In this document: positions 22,926-35,288 of the stretch, piece by piece
Position numbering within the stretch: position 1 is the first letter of the stretch
Layout: every line of letters begins with the position of its first letter
Assembly: GCF_918741295.1 (NCBI RefSeq)
Contig: NZ_CAKKNB010000001.1
Span: 1,582,806-1,646,805, forward strand
Source: Aquabacterium sp. CECT 9606
GTDB lineage: Bacteria > Pseudomonadota > Gammaproteobacteria > Burkholderiales > Burkholderiaceae_C
DNA: 64,000 nt
Direction: 5' to 3'
Program-made: the position numbers and the translations under genes
Notes under the pieces: generated by a model
The model's database searches: none
Told to the model about the DNA's origin: nothing
The model's input: only the letters and a program-made list of their open reading frames with translations

Positions 22926-23804
22926 ATGATTTGGAGATGGCTGGTGACCGACTTTTTGCACGCCTTGTATTTCATCCTGATCGCCGGCTCGGTGTTCATT
23001 GGACTGGTGCTGCTGGAGCGGCGCCATCTCGTCCATCAGCAAAAGCCAGATGCCTACAACACGCAAGAAACGCTGGCGAATTTCTCGACCGGTGTTTTGT
23101 ACAAGGTGACGGACGGCGTCTTCATCGCGCTGGTGGTGACCGTGTTCTACGACTGGGTGCGGCAGTGGGGCCTGAATTGGCGCTCATCTTCGGTGGCGCT
23201 GGATTTCGCGCTGCTGTTCGTGCTGACGGATTTGGTCTTTTACTGGGCTCACCGTTTCATGCACCGGGTGCGCTATGGCTGGGCGGCGCATTCGGTGCAC
23301 CACAGCTCCGAGCGCTACAACTTGTCGACGGCCTTGCGGCAAACGCCCATGTTCGACCTGTCGGGGGTGGTGTTGCTCAGCACCATCCCGCAGGCACTGA
23401 TTGGCTTTGACAAGAATCTGGCTGTGCTGGCCTTGGAGGTGAACCTGTTCTACCAATTCTTCATCCACACCGAGGTGGTTCGCCGCTTGCCCGCCTGGTT
23501 TGAATACGTGTTCAACACGCCATCGCACCACCGCGTTCACCATGGCCGCAACCCGCGCCAGATCGACACCAATTTCGGCGGCACGCTCATCATCTGGGAT
23601 CGGCTGTTCGGCACCTTCGTGGACGAGCGGGAGGCGGGCGAGATCCGCTATGGCGTGAGTGCCCGGGCACCGCGTTCGCTCAACCCGCTGCGCCTGGTGT
23701 TTGGCGAGTTCGTGTCGATGTGGGTTGATGTGTGGCGGCACAAGGATCTGCGCATTGTGTGGAAGCATCCCGATTGGGTGAACGAGCGCTACCCCCAGGC
23801 CTGA
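22926..23804 (+). CDS. Sterol desaturase/fatty acid hydroxylase superfamily membrane protein
   Basis: The 292 residues have four or more hydrophobic segments and the histidine clusters HRFMHR, HSVHHSSE and HRVHHGRN that hold the di-iron centre. These enzymes hydroxylate or desaturate lipids, carotenoids or sterol-like compounds in the membrane. The divergent AraC regulator is the likely controller. The product and substrate cannot be read from sequence. Distinct from the soluble-type desaturase system at 48-50 kb. Confidence 0.9.
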   Translation: MIWRWLVTDFLHALYFILIAGSVFIGLVLLERRHLVHQQKPDAYNTQETLANFSTGVLYKVTDGVFIALVVTVFYDWVRQWGLNWRSSSVALDFALLFVLTDLVFYWAHRFMHRVRYGWAAHSVHHSSERYNLSTALRQTPMFDLSGVVLLSTIPQALIGFDKNLAVLALEVNLFYQFFIHTEVVRRLPAWFEYVFNTPSHHRVHHGRNPRQIDTNFGGTLIIWDRLFGTFVDEREAGEIRYGVSARAPRSLNPLRLVFGEFVSMWVDVWRHKDLRIVWKHPDWVNERYPQA

Positions 23805-23828
23805 ACACCCTGCCATATACTGGCCGTC

Positions 23829-24197
23829 ATGCGCCGATGGATCGCCATTTTCCTGCTGGTATTGCTGCCGCTCCAGGCCGTCTGGGCGGTCATGGAGCCG
23901 TATTGCCTGCACGAAAGCAGCCAAGGCCACACCCACCACGTGGGTCATCACGAGCACCAGCACCATGCTGATGCAAGCATTGATCACCCAGACGACGGCG
24001 GGCAAGCAGACAGCCCGGCGTCGGCCATGGCCGACCACGATCACCATTGCTGTTCGGCCTTGTCTTTGCTGACCACCGCTGCGCAGCAGTTGCCTGGGCC
24101 CATGCCCCGGGCTGAACTGGTGGCCTCGCCCTTGGCGGGCTATGCTTCCTTCGATGCCACGCGCATCGAGCGCCCCAACTGGACCACCTCGCCCTGA
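23829..24197 (+). CDS. czcI: CzcI-like periplasmic metal-response protein
   Basis: The 122 residues begin with a signal peptide (MRRWIAIFLLVLLPLQAVWA) and a His-rich stretch, HHVGHHEHQHH, then ADHDHHCC. This resembles CzcI, a small periplasmic protein encoded ahead of czcCBA in Cupriavidus. It may bind Zn/Co/Cd. It precedes czcC by about 115 bases on the same strand. CzcRS or other regulators are not visible nearby. Confidence 0.8.
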   Translation: MRRWIAIFLLVLLPLQAVWAVMEPYCLHESSQGHTHHVGHHEHQHHADASIDHPDDGGQADSPASAMADHDHHCCSALSLLTTAAQQLPGPMPRAELVASPLAGYASFDATRIERPNWTTSP

Positions 24198-24311
24198 GTC
24201 GGCGAGACAGGTTCCTTGGATCAACGCACCCTGATGTGATCCTGGCCATGTGAGGCCGGGTGCCATCCACCTGTTCGCCGAATGTCCCCTGCTTGATGTG
24301 CGGAGAATTCG

Positions 24312-25544
24312 ATGCGACGGTTTCATCTTTGCTGGGCGGCCCGCATGGCCCTGCTCAGTCCTTTCTTGTGCCAAATGGCCTGGGCCCAAAGCCTGAGCCT
24401 GGACACCGCCTTGGCCACGGCGCTGGCACAGCACCCCGATTTGCGCGCCACGGTGCTGGAGCGCGAGGCCGCCCAAGGTGCCACGCAGCAAGCCGGTGCC
24501 TGGCTGAACCCCGAGCTGTCCACGTTGGTGGAAGACAACCAGCGGGCCACGCGCACCACCACCATTCAACTGAACCAGCCCATCGAGCTGGGTGGCAAGC
24601 GGTCGGCCCGCATCAGCGCGGCGCAGGCGGTGCAAGGCCAGGCGGACCTGGATGTGGTTTCGCGGCGAGCCCAGATCAGGTCGCAAGTGATGGCGGCGTT
24701 TCATGCCGCCGCCGTGGCGCAAGAGCGCGTGCGGCTGTCCGATGAATTGGGGCGCTTGTCCACCCAGGCACGCGAGGCGGCTTCCAAGCGGGTGATGGCG
24801 GGCAAGGTGTCGCCGGTCGAAGAGCTGAAGGCGCAAGTGGCCGAAGCCCAGGCGCTGTCGGCATCCACCGTGGCTCTAAACGATTGGCAGGGGGCCGTGG
24901 CTCAGCTGCGCCTGGCCCTGGGCGATCCAAGTGCCAGGTTTGACCGGGTGGAGACCGACCTTCAACGCTTGCCGGCTTTGGGTCACTGGGCGCCCTTGGC
25001 GCAACGGCTGGAAGCCTCGCCAACCATCGCGCGGGCGCAGCAGGAGATCGCGCGTCGGCAAGCCCTGAGCGACCTGGAGCGGGCGCGCCGTGTGCCAGAC
25101 CTGACCGTGTCGCTCGGTGCCAAGCGCGATGCGCAATTGGGCCGCGATCAGCCCATCGTGGGCCTGAGCCTGGTGCTGCCGCTGTTCGACCGCAACCAGG
25201 GCGCCATCCTGGAAGCCAGCCGCCGCGAAGACAAGGCCAGGGCCGAACTCGAGTCCGTGCGCGCCAGCGTTGAAGCGCAGGCCAACCAGGCCTGGTCGCA
25301 ATTGACCTCGGCCCTGGCGCAGGCCCACGCACTGCGCGACAAGGTGCTGCCGGCCGCAAGGCAGGCCTTTGCCTCCAGCACCAAAGGGTACGAGCTGGGC
25401 AAGTTCGGTTTCCTGGATGTGCTCGATGCCCAGCGCACCCTTTTTGAGGCGGAGGCCCTGGCGCTGAACGCCGCCGCTCAGGCTTACCAGGCCGACGCCC
25501 GCTTGCTTGAGCTGCTGGGTGAGCCCAACCCGATGAAGGACTGA
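24312..25544 (+). CDS. czcC: CzcC outer-membrane efflux protein
   Basis: The 410-residue TolC-type protein has a signal peptide ending AWAQS, the duplicated helical efflux domains, and family strings LNQPIELGGKRSARI, VVGLSLVLPLFDRNQG-like and YELGKFGFLDVLDAQRTL. It is the outer-membrane channel of the heavy-metal RND pump. The stop is only three bases before the czcB start. Confidence 0.92.
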   Translation: MRRFHLCWAARMALLSPFLCQMAWAQSLSLDTALATALAQHPDLRATVLEREAAQGATQQAGAWLNPELSTLVEDNQRATRTTTIQLNQPIELGGKRSARISAAQAVQGQADLDVVSRRAQIRSQVMAAFHAAAVAQERVRLSDELGRLSTQAREAASKRVMAGKVSPVEELKAQVAEAQALSASTVALNDWQGAVAQLRLALGDPSARFDRVETDLQRLPALGHWAPLAQRLEASPTIARAQQEIARRQALSDLERARRVPDLTVSLGAKRDAQLGRDQPIVGLSLVLPLFDRNQGAILEASRREDKARAELESVRASVEAQANQAWSQLTSALAQAHALRDKVLPAARQAFASSTKGYELGKFGFLDVLDAQRTLFEAEALALNAAAQAYQADARLLELLGEPNPMKD

Positions 25545-25547
25545 TCC

Positions 25548-30183
<4,636 letters not shown>

Positions 30184-30389
30184 AGATGGAACATATGGTA
30201 TAAATCTGCCTGCGCCGTTGTGGCAACGCCTTTTCAGAGGCGGTACCCCTGCCCAGCTGGCCGCGTTTTGCGACCTTCGTCGCCCTTTTGGTCTGCCGAG
30301 CTGCAGCCAACCGAGCCACTCGATGCTCACGCAGGTTTATTCAGGCCTGCGCTTCCTGATTGATCAAGATTTCAAACATCGCCATTTCC

Positions 30390-30608
30390 ATGGGCAAGTA
30401 CGTCGTTTCGCCCGCGACACACCAGACCGATTGTGGCCGCTTCCGCGCCTCCTTCTCGGTCCATCGTTCACAGGGCAACGGCAGCTACTCCCGTGTGTTC
30501 CGTTTTGACAAAACCTTTGCCTCGCGCGAAGCTGCCCGGCTCTTTGCAGTCACCCAGGGCTGGCTGGAAACGTGCCTGCCGCACCACTCTTCCCAGCCCA
30601 GCAGCTGA
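30390..30608 (+). CDS. Small hypothetical protein ahead of the RRM gene
   Basis: A 72-residue ORF from ATG 30390 (MGKYVVSPATHQTD). It contains GRFRASFSVHRSQGNGSYSRVFRFDKTFASREAARLFAVTQGWLE, an amphipathic beta-beta-alpha-like pattern. I do not recognise a named family. No signal or membrane segment. It lies 62 bases before the RNA-binding protein start on the same strand. The 206 bases between czcA and this ORF hold nothing I can name. Confidence 0.55.
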   Translation: MGKYVVSPATHQTDCGRFRASFSVHRSQGNGSYSRVFRFDKTFASREAARLFAVTQGWLETCLPHHSSQPSS

Positions 30609-30670
30609 GAACTCCCGATTCGCACACCCGCATCCTGACGATGCGCATGATTCAGAAAGGCTCTTCTTCC

Positions 30671-31021
30671 ATGAGCAGCAAAATTTACGTGGGCAACTTG
30701 CCCTACTCCGTGACCGATTCCAGCCTGAAAGACAACTTCGCAGCGTTTGGCAGCGTTTCCTCCGCCAAGGTCATGATGGACCGGGAAACCGGCAACTCCA
30801 AGGGCTTCGGGTTTGTGGAGATGGCTTCTGCCGAAGTTGCCCAAGCCGCGATCACCGCTCTGCATGGCATGACCGTTGACGGACGCTCGATTGTCGTGAG
30901 CTTGGCTCGTCCCCGCGAAGAAGGTGGCGGCTCGGGCGGCTACAGCGCCGTTGGTTACAGCGTGTCGAAACGTTCGGACGTTGGTTATGGCACGGGTGGC
31001 CACGGCGGCGGTCGCTACTGA
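30671..31021 (+). CDS. RNA-binding protein with one RRM domain, Gly-rich tail
   Basis: The 116 residues start [14 protein letters not shown] (RNP2) and contain KGFGFVEM (RNP1), a complete RRM, followed by a Gly/Ser/Tyr-rich tail ending GGHGGGRY. This type (rbp genes of cyanobacteria and proteobacteria) binds single-stranded RNA and is often cold-induced. A strong intrinsic terminator follows 22 bases after the stop. The ATG at 30671 is chosen; the upstream frame in the track has no homology. Confidence 0.92.
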   Translation: MSSKIYVGNLPYSVTDSSLKDNFAAFGSVSSAKVMMDRETGNSKGFGFVEMASAEVAQAAITALHGMTVDGRSIVVSLARPREEGGGSGGYSAVGYSVSKRSDVGYGTGGHGGGRY

Positions 31022-31043
31022 TCCCAGTTGCTTCCAGCAAAAG

Positions 31044-31069
31044 ACCGGCTTTCAGAGCCGGTTTTTTTT
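31044..31069 (+). terminator. Rho-independent terminator after the RRM gene
   Basis: ACCGGCT-TTCAG-AGCCGGT forms a perfect 7-bp GC-rich stem with a 5-base loop, followed by a run of eight T. Confidence 0.92.
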
Positions 31070-31176
31070 CGTCTCGACCAGGAGCGGGCGGGCATTGGCT
31101 CACTTCGGTGCACACCGAAGCAAAGAGCGGCGAAGGCATCAGACAGTCACGGTGTTCTTGCACTCTCATTGCCCCC

Positions 31177-31515
31177 ATGACCATCACCTGTTTCATCCGA
31201 TATCAAATCGATCCCTTCCAGAAGGCGGCCTTCCGCCAATATGCCGATGCGTGGGGCCGAATCATTCCGCGCTGCGGAGGCGAGCTGATCGGTTACTTCC
31301 TGCCCCATGAGGGCACCAATGACGTGGCTTGGGGTTTGATCAGTTTTGACAACATGGCGGCCTATGAGCGCTACCGTTCAGTCCTCAAGGAGGACGAAGA
31401 GGGGCGGGCCAACTTCGAGATGGCGCACGCCATGCGGTTCATCCTTCGGGAGGAGCGAACCTGGCTGGAAGGTATTTCATCGACACTTGATCGGCCCCGC
31501 GAGGTGGCACCATGA
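31177..31515 (+). CDS. NIPSNAP-family protein
   Basis: The 112 residues ([35 protein letters not shown], then [19 protein letters not shown]) form a dimeric alpha/beta ferredoxin-like domain of the NIPSNAP group. Function of bacterial members is unknown. The stop overlaps the start of the next gene by four bases (ATGA), so it is co-translated with the ABM-domain protein. Confidence 0.82.
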   Translation: MTITCFIRYQIDPFQKAAFRQYADAWGRIIPRCGGELIGYFLPHEGTNDVAWGLISFDNMAAYERYRSVLKEDEEGRANFEMAHAMRFILREERTWLEGISSTLDRPREVAP

Positions 31516-31856
31516 TCGCCATCATCTTCGAGCTTGAGCCGCGTGCAGAGTTGGCTCCGCGGTATTTTCAATTGGCCGATGAGCTCAAGACATCACTCAT
31601 GAGCATTGAAGGATTCATTTCCATCGAACGTTTCGAAAGCGTCAATCAGCCCGGGCGCTACCTATCCTTGAGTTTTTGGCAGGACGAGCAATCAGTGCAG
31701 AACTGGCGCAATCTGGACGCGCATCGGGCCGCCCAACTCGAGGGGCGATCCCAGATATTTGCTGATTACCGGTTGCGCGTTGCCAATGTGATTAGGGACT
31801 ATGGCTTGTCAAGCCGCGATCAAGCGCCCCTTGATTCGTTGGTTGCATTACGCTGA
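31512..31856 (+). CDS. Antibiotic biosynthesis monooxygenase (ABM)-domain protein
   Basis: A 114-residue protein: [60 protein letters not shown] and a C-terminal [15 protein letters not shown]. It is an ABM-type ferredoxin-like domain; relatives are heme- or quinone-modifying oxygenases or of unknown role. Overlaps the NIPSNAP gene and is followed four bases later by a regulator, a likely three-gene operon. Confidence 0.82.
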   Translation: MIAIIFELEPRAELAPRYFQLADELKTSLMSIEGFISIERFESVNQPGRYLSLSFWQDEQSVQNWRNLDAHRAAQLEGRSQIFADYRLRVANVIRDYGLSSRDQAPLDSLVALR

Positions 31857-31860
31857 CCGC

Positions 31861-32565
31861 ATGACGCGAACTGCTGCACATGAACCTCGCATCGCCCGGG
31901 TCGCCGCGATGATGGCGGACCCGGCTCGCTCGTTGATGCTGGCCTATTTGCTCTCAGGGGAATTGGCCAGCGCAGGCGAGCTTGCATCGGCGGCCTCAGT
32001 CACCCCCGCAACCGCGAGTGGGCATCTTTCCAAACTGTTGGATGTCGGCTTGCTCATTTGCGAAGTCAGGGGCCGGCATCGCTACTACAAGCTGGCAAAT
32101 GCCGATGTGGCACATGCGCTGGAGGCGCTTGCAGTCGTTGCAGAGCGCTCAACCCACGATCATTTGTGGGAACACCCAGCCCGCAAGCGCTTGAGGTTTG
32201 CCCGCTGTTGCTATGGTCATCTGGCAGGCGAGCTGGGTGTCAAATTACTGACCACATTGCAGGCAAGAGACGGCCTGAAGATCACCTCGCAAGGCTATGA
32301 GCTGACCCTCCAAGGTGCTGCATGGATGGCAAGCCTGGGGCTGCAACCGAAGCAGCCCATGTCCGGGCGGCGCTACGCCTATCCATGCCTTGACTGGTCG
32401 GAGAGGCGCGATCACCTGGCTGGCCAGCTTGCGAATGAATTGCTAGAGCATTTCATCCAACAGGCCTGGATACGACGGGCTGATGGGCGCGCACTCGAGT
32501 TGACGCCGATTGGCGTCCAAGCGCTGCTACCCATGCTGAACGCGCATGCCGCCCAAATGGGCTGA
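31861..32565 (+). CDS. ArsR-type winged-helix regulator
   Basis: The 234 residues have an N-terminal ArsR-like HTH: RVAAMMADPARSLMLAYLLSG, SAGELASAASVTPATASGHLSKL, then LLICEVRGRHRYYKL. The C-terminal half, about 130 residues, is longer than in standard ArsR proteins, with FARCCYGHLAGELGVKLL as a possible ligand or metal site including CC and H. It probably regulates the NIPSNAP/ABM genes just upstream, four bases away. Confidence 0.85.
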   Translation: MTRTAAHEPRIARVAAMMADPARSLMLAYLLSGELASAGELASAASVTPATASGHLSKLLDVGLLICEVRGRHRYYKLANADVAHALEALAVVAERSTHDHLWEHPARKRLRFARCCYGHLAGELGVKLLTTLQARDGLKITSQGYELTLQGAAWMASLGLQPKQPMSGRRYAYPCLDWSERRDHLAGQLANELLEHFIQQAWIRRADGRALELTPIGVQALLPMLNAHAAQMG

Positions 32566-32584
32566 ACATGCGCACTGCATCCGC

Positions 32585-32740
32585 TCAACCCATCCGCAGC
32601 CCGCCCGCCCCCAGCAGTCCAATCAGCCCGATCGCGATCAGATAAAACGCAACGATGTAGTTGAGCAAGCGCGGCATCACCAGGATGAGGATGCCGGCCA
32701 GCAGCGAAATCAAGGGCGTCAGGCCAATATGCAGATTCAT
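32585..32740 (-). CDS. DUF3096 family small membrane protein
   Basis: A 51-residue protein too short for the ORF track. MNLHIGLTPLISLLAGILILVMPRLLNYIVAFYLIAIGLIGLLG forms two hydrophobic segments around the MPRLLNYIVA core typical of DUF3096. Function unknown. Its ATG overlaps the stop of the glycine-zipper gene by four bases (ATGA), so it is translationally coupled. Confidence 0.85.
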   Translation of the reverse strand: MNLHIGLTPLISLLAGILILVMPRLLNYIVAFYLIAIGLIGLLGAGGLRMG

Positions 32741-33837
32741 TGATAGTCACCTGTGGTTGAGCGGCGCACGATGGCACCATTCACGATCTTCACGCGCGCA
32801 CCGACTGGCAGAGCGGGGTCCACCGCGTGGTCAAAGGTCTTGGTGCTGCCGTCTTCCAGCTGAACCGTCACGCGGTAGACCGTGGTCTTTTCCCTGGCGT
32901 TCTGGATGCGGTTGCCAGCGTAGGCGCCACCGAGGGCTCCGACGATGCGGGCGATGTCCTTGCCCGAACCGCCGCCCACCTGGTTGCCGATCACGGCGCC
33001 GATCACACCGCCAGCCACGGTGCCCAGCACATTGTGCGAGTCCGCGTCGTCGATCTCGGCCTTGCCGGCGGCCGTCACGACGCCACAAGTGGCATGGGTG
33101 GCCAGGTCGTCGCGGCGGGCATCGCGGCTTTCGCGGCGGTCGCAACCCTGGTCGTTCGTGCTGGCCACTTGGTCACGCACGAAGCGCTGGCTGGTCTCTT
33201 TCTGCCCGACCTTCAAGAAACCGGTGGCGACCAGGTTGCCACGCAGGCGGTCCCTGCGCGACACGGTGTAGCTGCCTTCGTACAGGCCACGGCTGACTTC
33301 GGTCAGGGACAGGGCATTGTTGATCCCCTCAACGGTCACGCGCGCCGTGCCGCCGGGCACGCCTGAGAGGGAGAACTTCAGTTCGTCGCCAGCGCGGATG
33401 CGATCCGGCGCATTGACCGTGAACGCCCCGATGCGCGCTGCCTGCACGGGGCTTGGCGCGCCGCGCACCAATGATTGGTCCAGCGTGGCATTCATCTCAC
33501 GGCCATCGCGCACGATGCGCGCCGTCACCAGGCTGGTGGGCGTGAGCCGGTCGCGCGAGCGCACGGTGTAGTCGCCTTCGTAAACGCCGGGCCTGACCTC
33601 TTGCATCCGAACGCCGGCAGTGGCGCCGCCAATCTGCAGCGTCACGTCTGACCCTGGCGTGGCCGTGAGCCTGAAGGCAAGCTCGGTGCCCGGTGTCAGG
33701 GCGCGCACAGGTTCAACGCTGAAGCTGTCGGCAGTGACGGTCGTGGCCGTCTGTGCATAGGCAGATGTGCCGATGGTCAGCGGCAAGGCTGCCGCCAGCG
33801 CGAGGATGAGCACGGACAGTCGTGAGGGCAATTTCAT
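32737..33837 (-). CDS. Glycine-zipper 2TM envelope protein
   Basis: The 366 residues start with a signal peptide (MKLPSRLSVLILALAAALPL...AYAQ). Two related beta-type modules follow, each with RPGVYEGDYTVRSRDRL or SRGLYEGSYTVSRRDRL. A glycine-zipper 2TM domain (VLGTVAGGVIGAVIGNQVGGGSGKD) is found near the C-terminus, as in the Rickettsia 17-kDa antigen family. Probably periplasmic or outer-membrane-attached. ATG 33837 is chosen for the signal peptide; an in-frame ATG at 33855 is possible. Confidence 0.82.
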   Translation of the reverse strand: MKLPSRLSVLILALAAALPLTIGTSAYAQTATTVTADSFSVEPVRALTPGTELAFRLTATPGSDVTLQIGGATAGVRMQEVRPGVYEGDYTVRSRDRLTPTSLVTARIVRDGREMNATLDQSLVRGAPSPVQAARIGAFTVNAPDRIRAGDELKFSLSGVPGGTARVTVEGINNALSLTEVSRGLYEGSYTVSRRDRLRGNLVATGFLKVGQKETSQRFVRDQVASTNDQGCDRRESRDARRDDLATHATCGVVTAAGKAEIDDADSHNVLGTVAGGVIGAVIGNQVGGGSGKDIARIVGALGGAYAGNRIQNAREKTTVYRVTVQLEDGSTKTFDHAVDPALPVGARVKIVNGAIVRRSTTGDYQ

Positions 33838-33953
33838 CAGAGTGGCTTTCAGCATGCCACGAAACGGGCACGCACCTTGATTTAACGCGCCATGCGCCAT
33901 CGCGGCCGACACAGCACGAAAAGAATCGCCGGCGTGGGCTAACCTACGGCCCC

Positions 33954-35270
33954 ATGAAGCCTCGCCGCCCCGCAACAATCACTCGCCGCGCCACCCTGCG
34001 CCGGCTTGTTGCCAGCTGGCTCAGCGCTGGCCCCTTGGCCGCCCTGGCCGCCGCCCGCCGCAGCAAGCCTTCGACCAAAGGCGATCCGGCCCCGATCTGG
34101 CACCCTGACCACACCGTCATCGTCATCCTTGAAAACCTCTCGGCCTTTGAAGCCACAGAGGCGCAACTGAAGAGAGGCGACGCCCCCGTCTTTGGCAACA
34201 GCTCCAACTGGCGCTACCTGAATGAGCTGGCCAGCCAGGGTGCGCGCTTCACCAACTCGCACTTCACCCGCACGCCCTATGGCTCGGACCTGCCCACACG
34301 GCCCAGCCAACCCAATTACCTTTACCTGTTTTCAGGGCATCACCAGGGTGTGCTGCCAGCCTGGTTTGAAGATACCCGCTCGCCTTACTTGGGCGAGGCC
34401 TTGTATGACTGGCAGGGGCAGTTGTTGGCTTCTGCTCGGCAAACCAACATCGGCGTGGGCAACAACAACCTGCCTGATGCCTGGTTGCCCTTGACTTCTC
34501 CGAACTTGGGGGCAGCGCTGATGCAATCGGGCCGCAGTTTCGCCAGCTTCAGCGAATCGCTGCCATATCCCAGCTGGAATTGCGCCACTGACGATGCCCT
34601 GGCGGCTTGCTCGGGCGCCCAGGCCCAGACCGATTTTTACCGCCGCAAACACAACGCCGCCATCAACTGGACGGATCAAATCGCACCCACCAGCCGCCGT
34701 GGTCTGAAGGGTGATCTGGCGCACCACGTGCTGCCGGTTCATGCCAACCTGGGTTTCGCACCCACAAACGACCCGGTGCTGAAAAAGGCTTTCCGCGGCT
34801 TTGACAAGGATGCCCAAGGCCGTCCGTTGCCATTTTCAAAGCTGCCCAATGTGTCGATCGTGGTGCCCAATGAGCAGCACGACGCGCACAGCAACAGCGC
34901 CCAGGTGGCCGACGATTGGCTGCGCCAGAACATCGGCGCCTATGCCGCTTGGGCCAAGGCCAACAACAGCCTGCTCATCGTCACTTTTGACGAAGATGGC
35001 ATCACCGACACCAGCCGGGGCAACGGCTACATCACCGGCGTGGGCCGCATTCCAACCCTGTTTTTCGGTGCAGGTGTCAGGCAGGGTAAATTTGCCGGAA
35101 GGGTGGACCACCTCAACATCCTGGCCACGGTGCTGTGGCTGAACGGCGCTTTGGCGCGTTTCAAGGCCGATTTCCGGCAATTTCACCTGGTTGTGGACGG
35201 TTCTGGCTCGGAGGCCGAAAAAGAGTGGCTCAATTTGCGGCCGGTCACCGAAGTCTTCCGTGCCCGTTAA
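33954..35270 (+). CDS. Phosphoesterase (AcpA/phospholipase C-like), Tat-exported
   Basis: The 438 residues open with a twin-arginine signal-like stretch (ITRRATLRRLVASWLSAG). HPDHTVIVILENLSAFEA and NEQHDAHSNSAQVADDWL plus VTFDEDGITD mark the phosphoesterase superfamily of AcpA and phospholipase C. It would act in the periplasm on phosphomonoesters or lipids; the substrate is open. Unlinked by operon to neighbours: it is divergent from the glycine-zipper gene, with parE 18 bases downstream on the same strand. Confidence 0.85.
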   Translation: MKPRRPATITRRATLRRLVASWLSAGPLAALAAARRSKPSTKGDPAPIWHPDHTVIVILENLSAFEATEAQLKRGDAPVFGNSSNWRYLNELASQGARFTNSHFTRTPYGSDLPTRPSQPNYLYLFSGHHQGVLPAWFEDTRSPYLGEALYDWQGQLLASARQTNIGVGNNNLPDAWLPLTSPNLGAALMQSGRSFASFSESLPYPSWNCATDDALAACSGAQAQTDFYRRKHNAAINWTDQIAPTSRRGLKGDLAHHVLPVHANLGFAPTNDPVLKKAFRGFDKDAQGRPLPFSKLPNVSIVVPNEQHDAHSNSAQVADDWLRQNIGAYAAWAKANNSLLIVTFDEDGITDTSRGNGYITGVGRIPTLFFGAGVRQGKFAGRVDHLNILATVLWLNGALARFKADFRQFHLVVDGSGSEAEKEWLNLRPVTEVFRAR

Positions 35271-35288
35271 GTTCGTAGAATCGCGCCC

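Noticed and set aside
30184-30389. Possible coding region between czcA and the 30390 ORF
   Set aside because: Frames here are short and carry no recognisable domain or ribosome-binding context.
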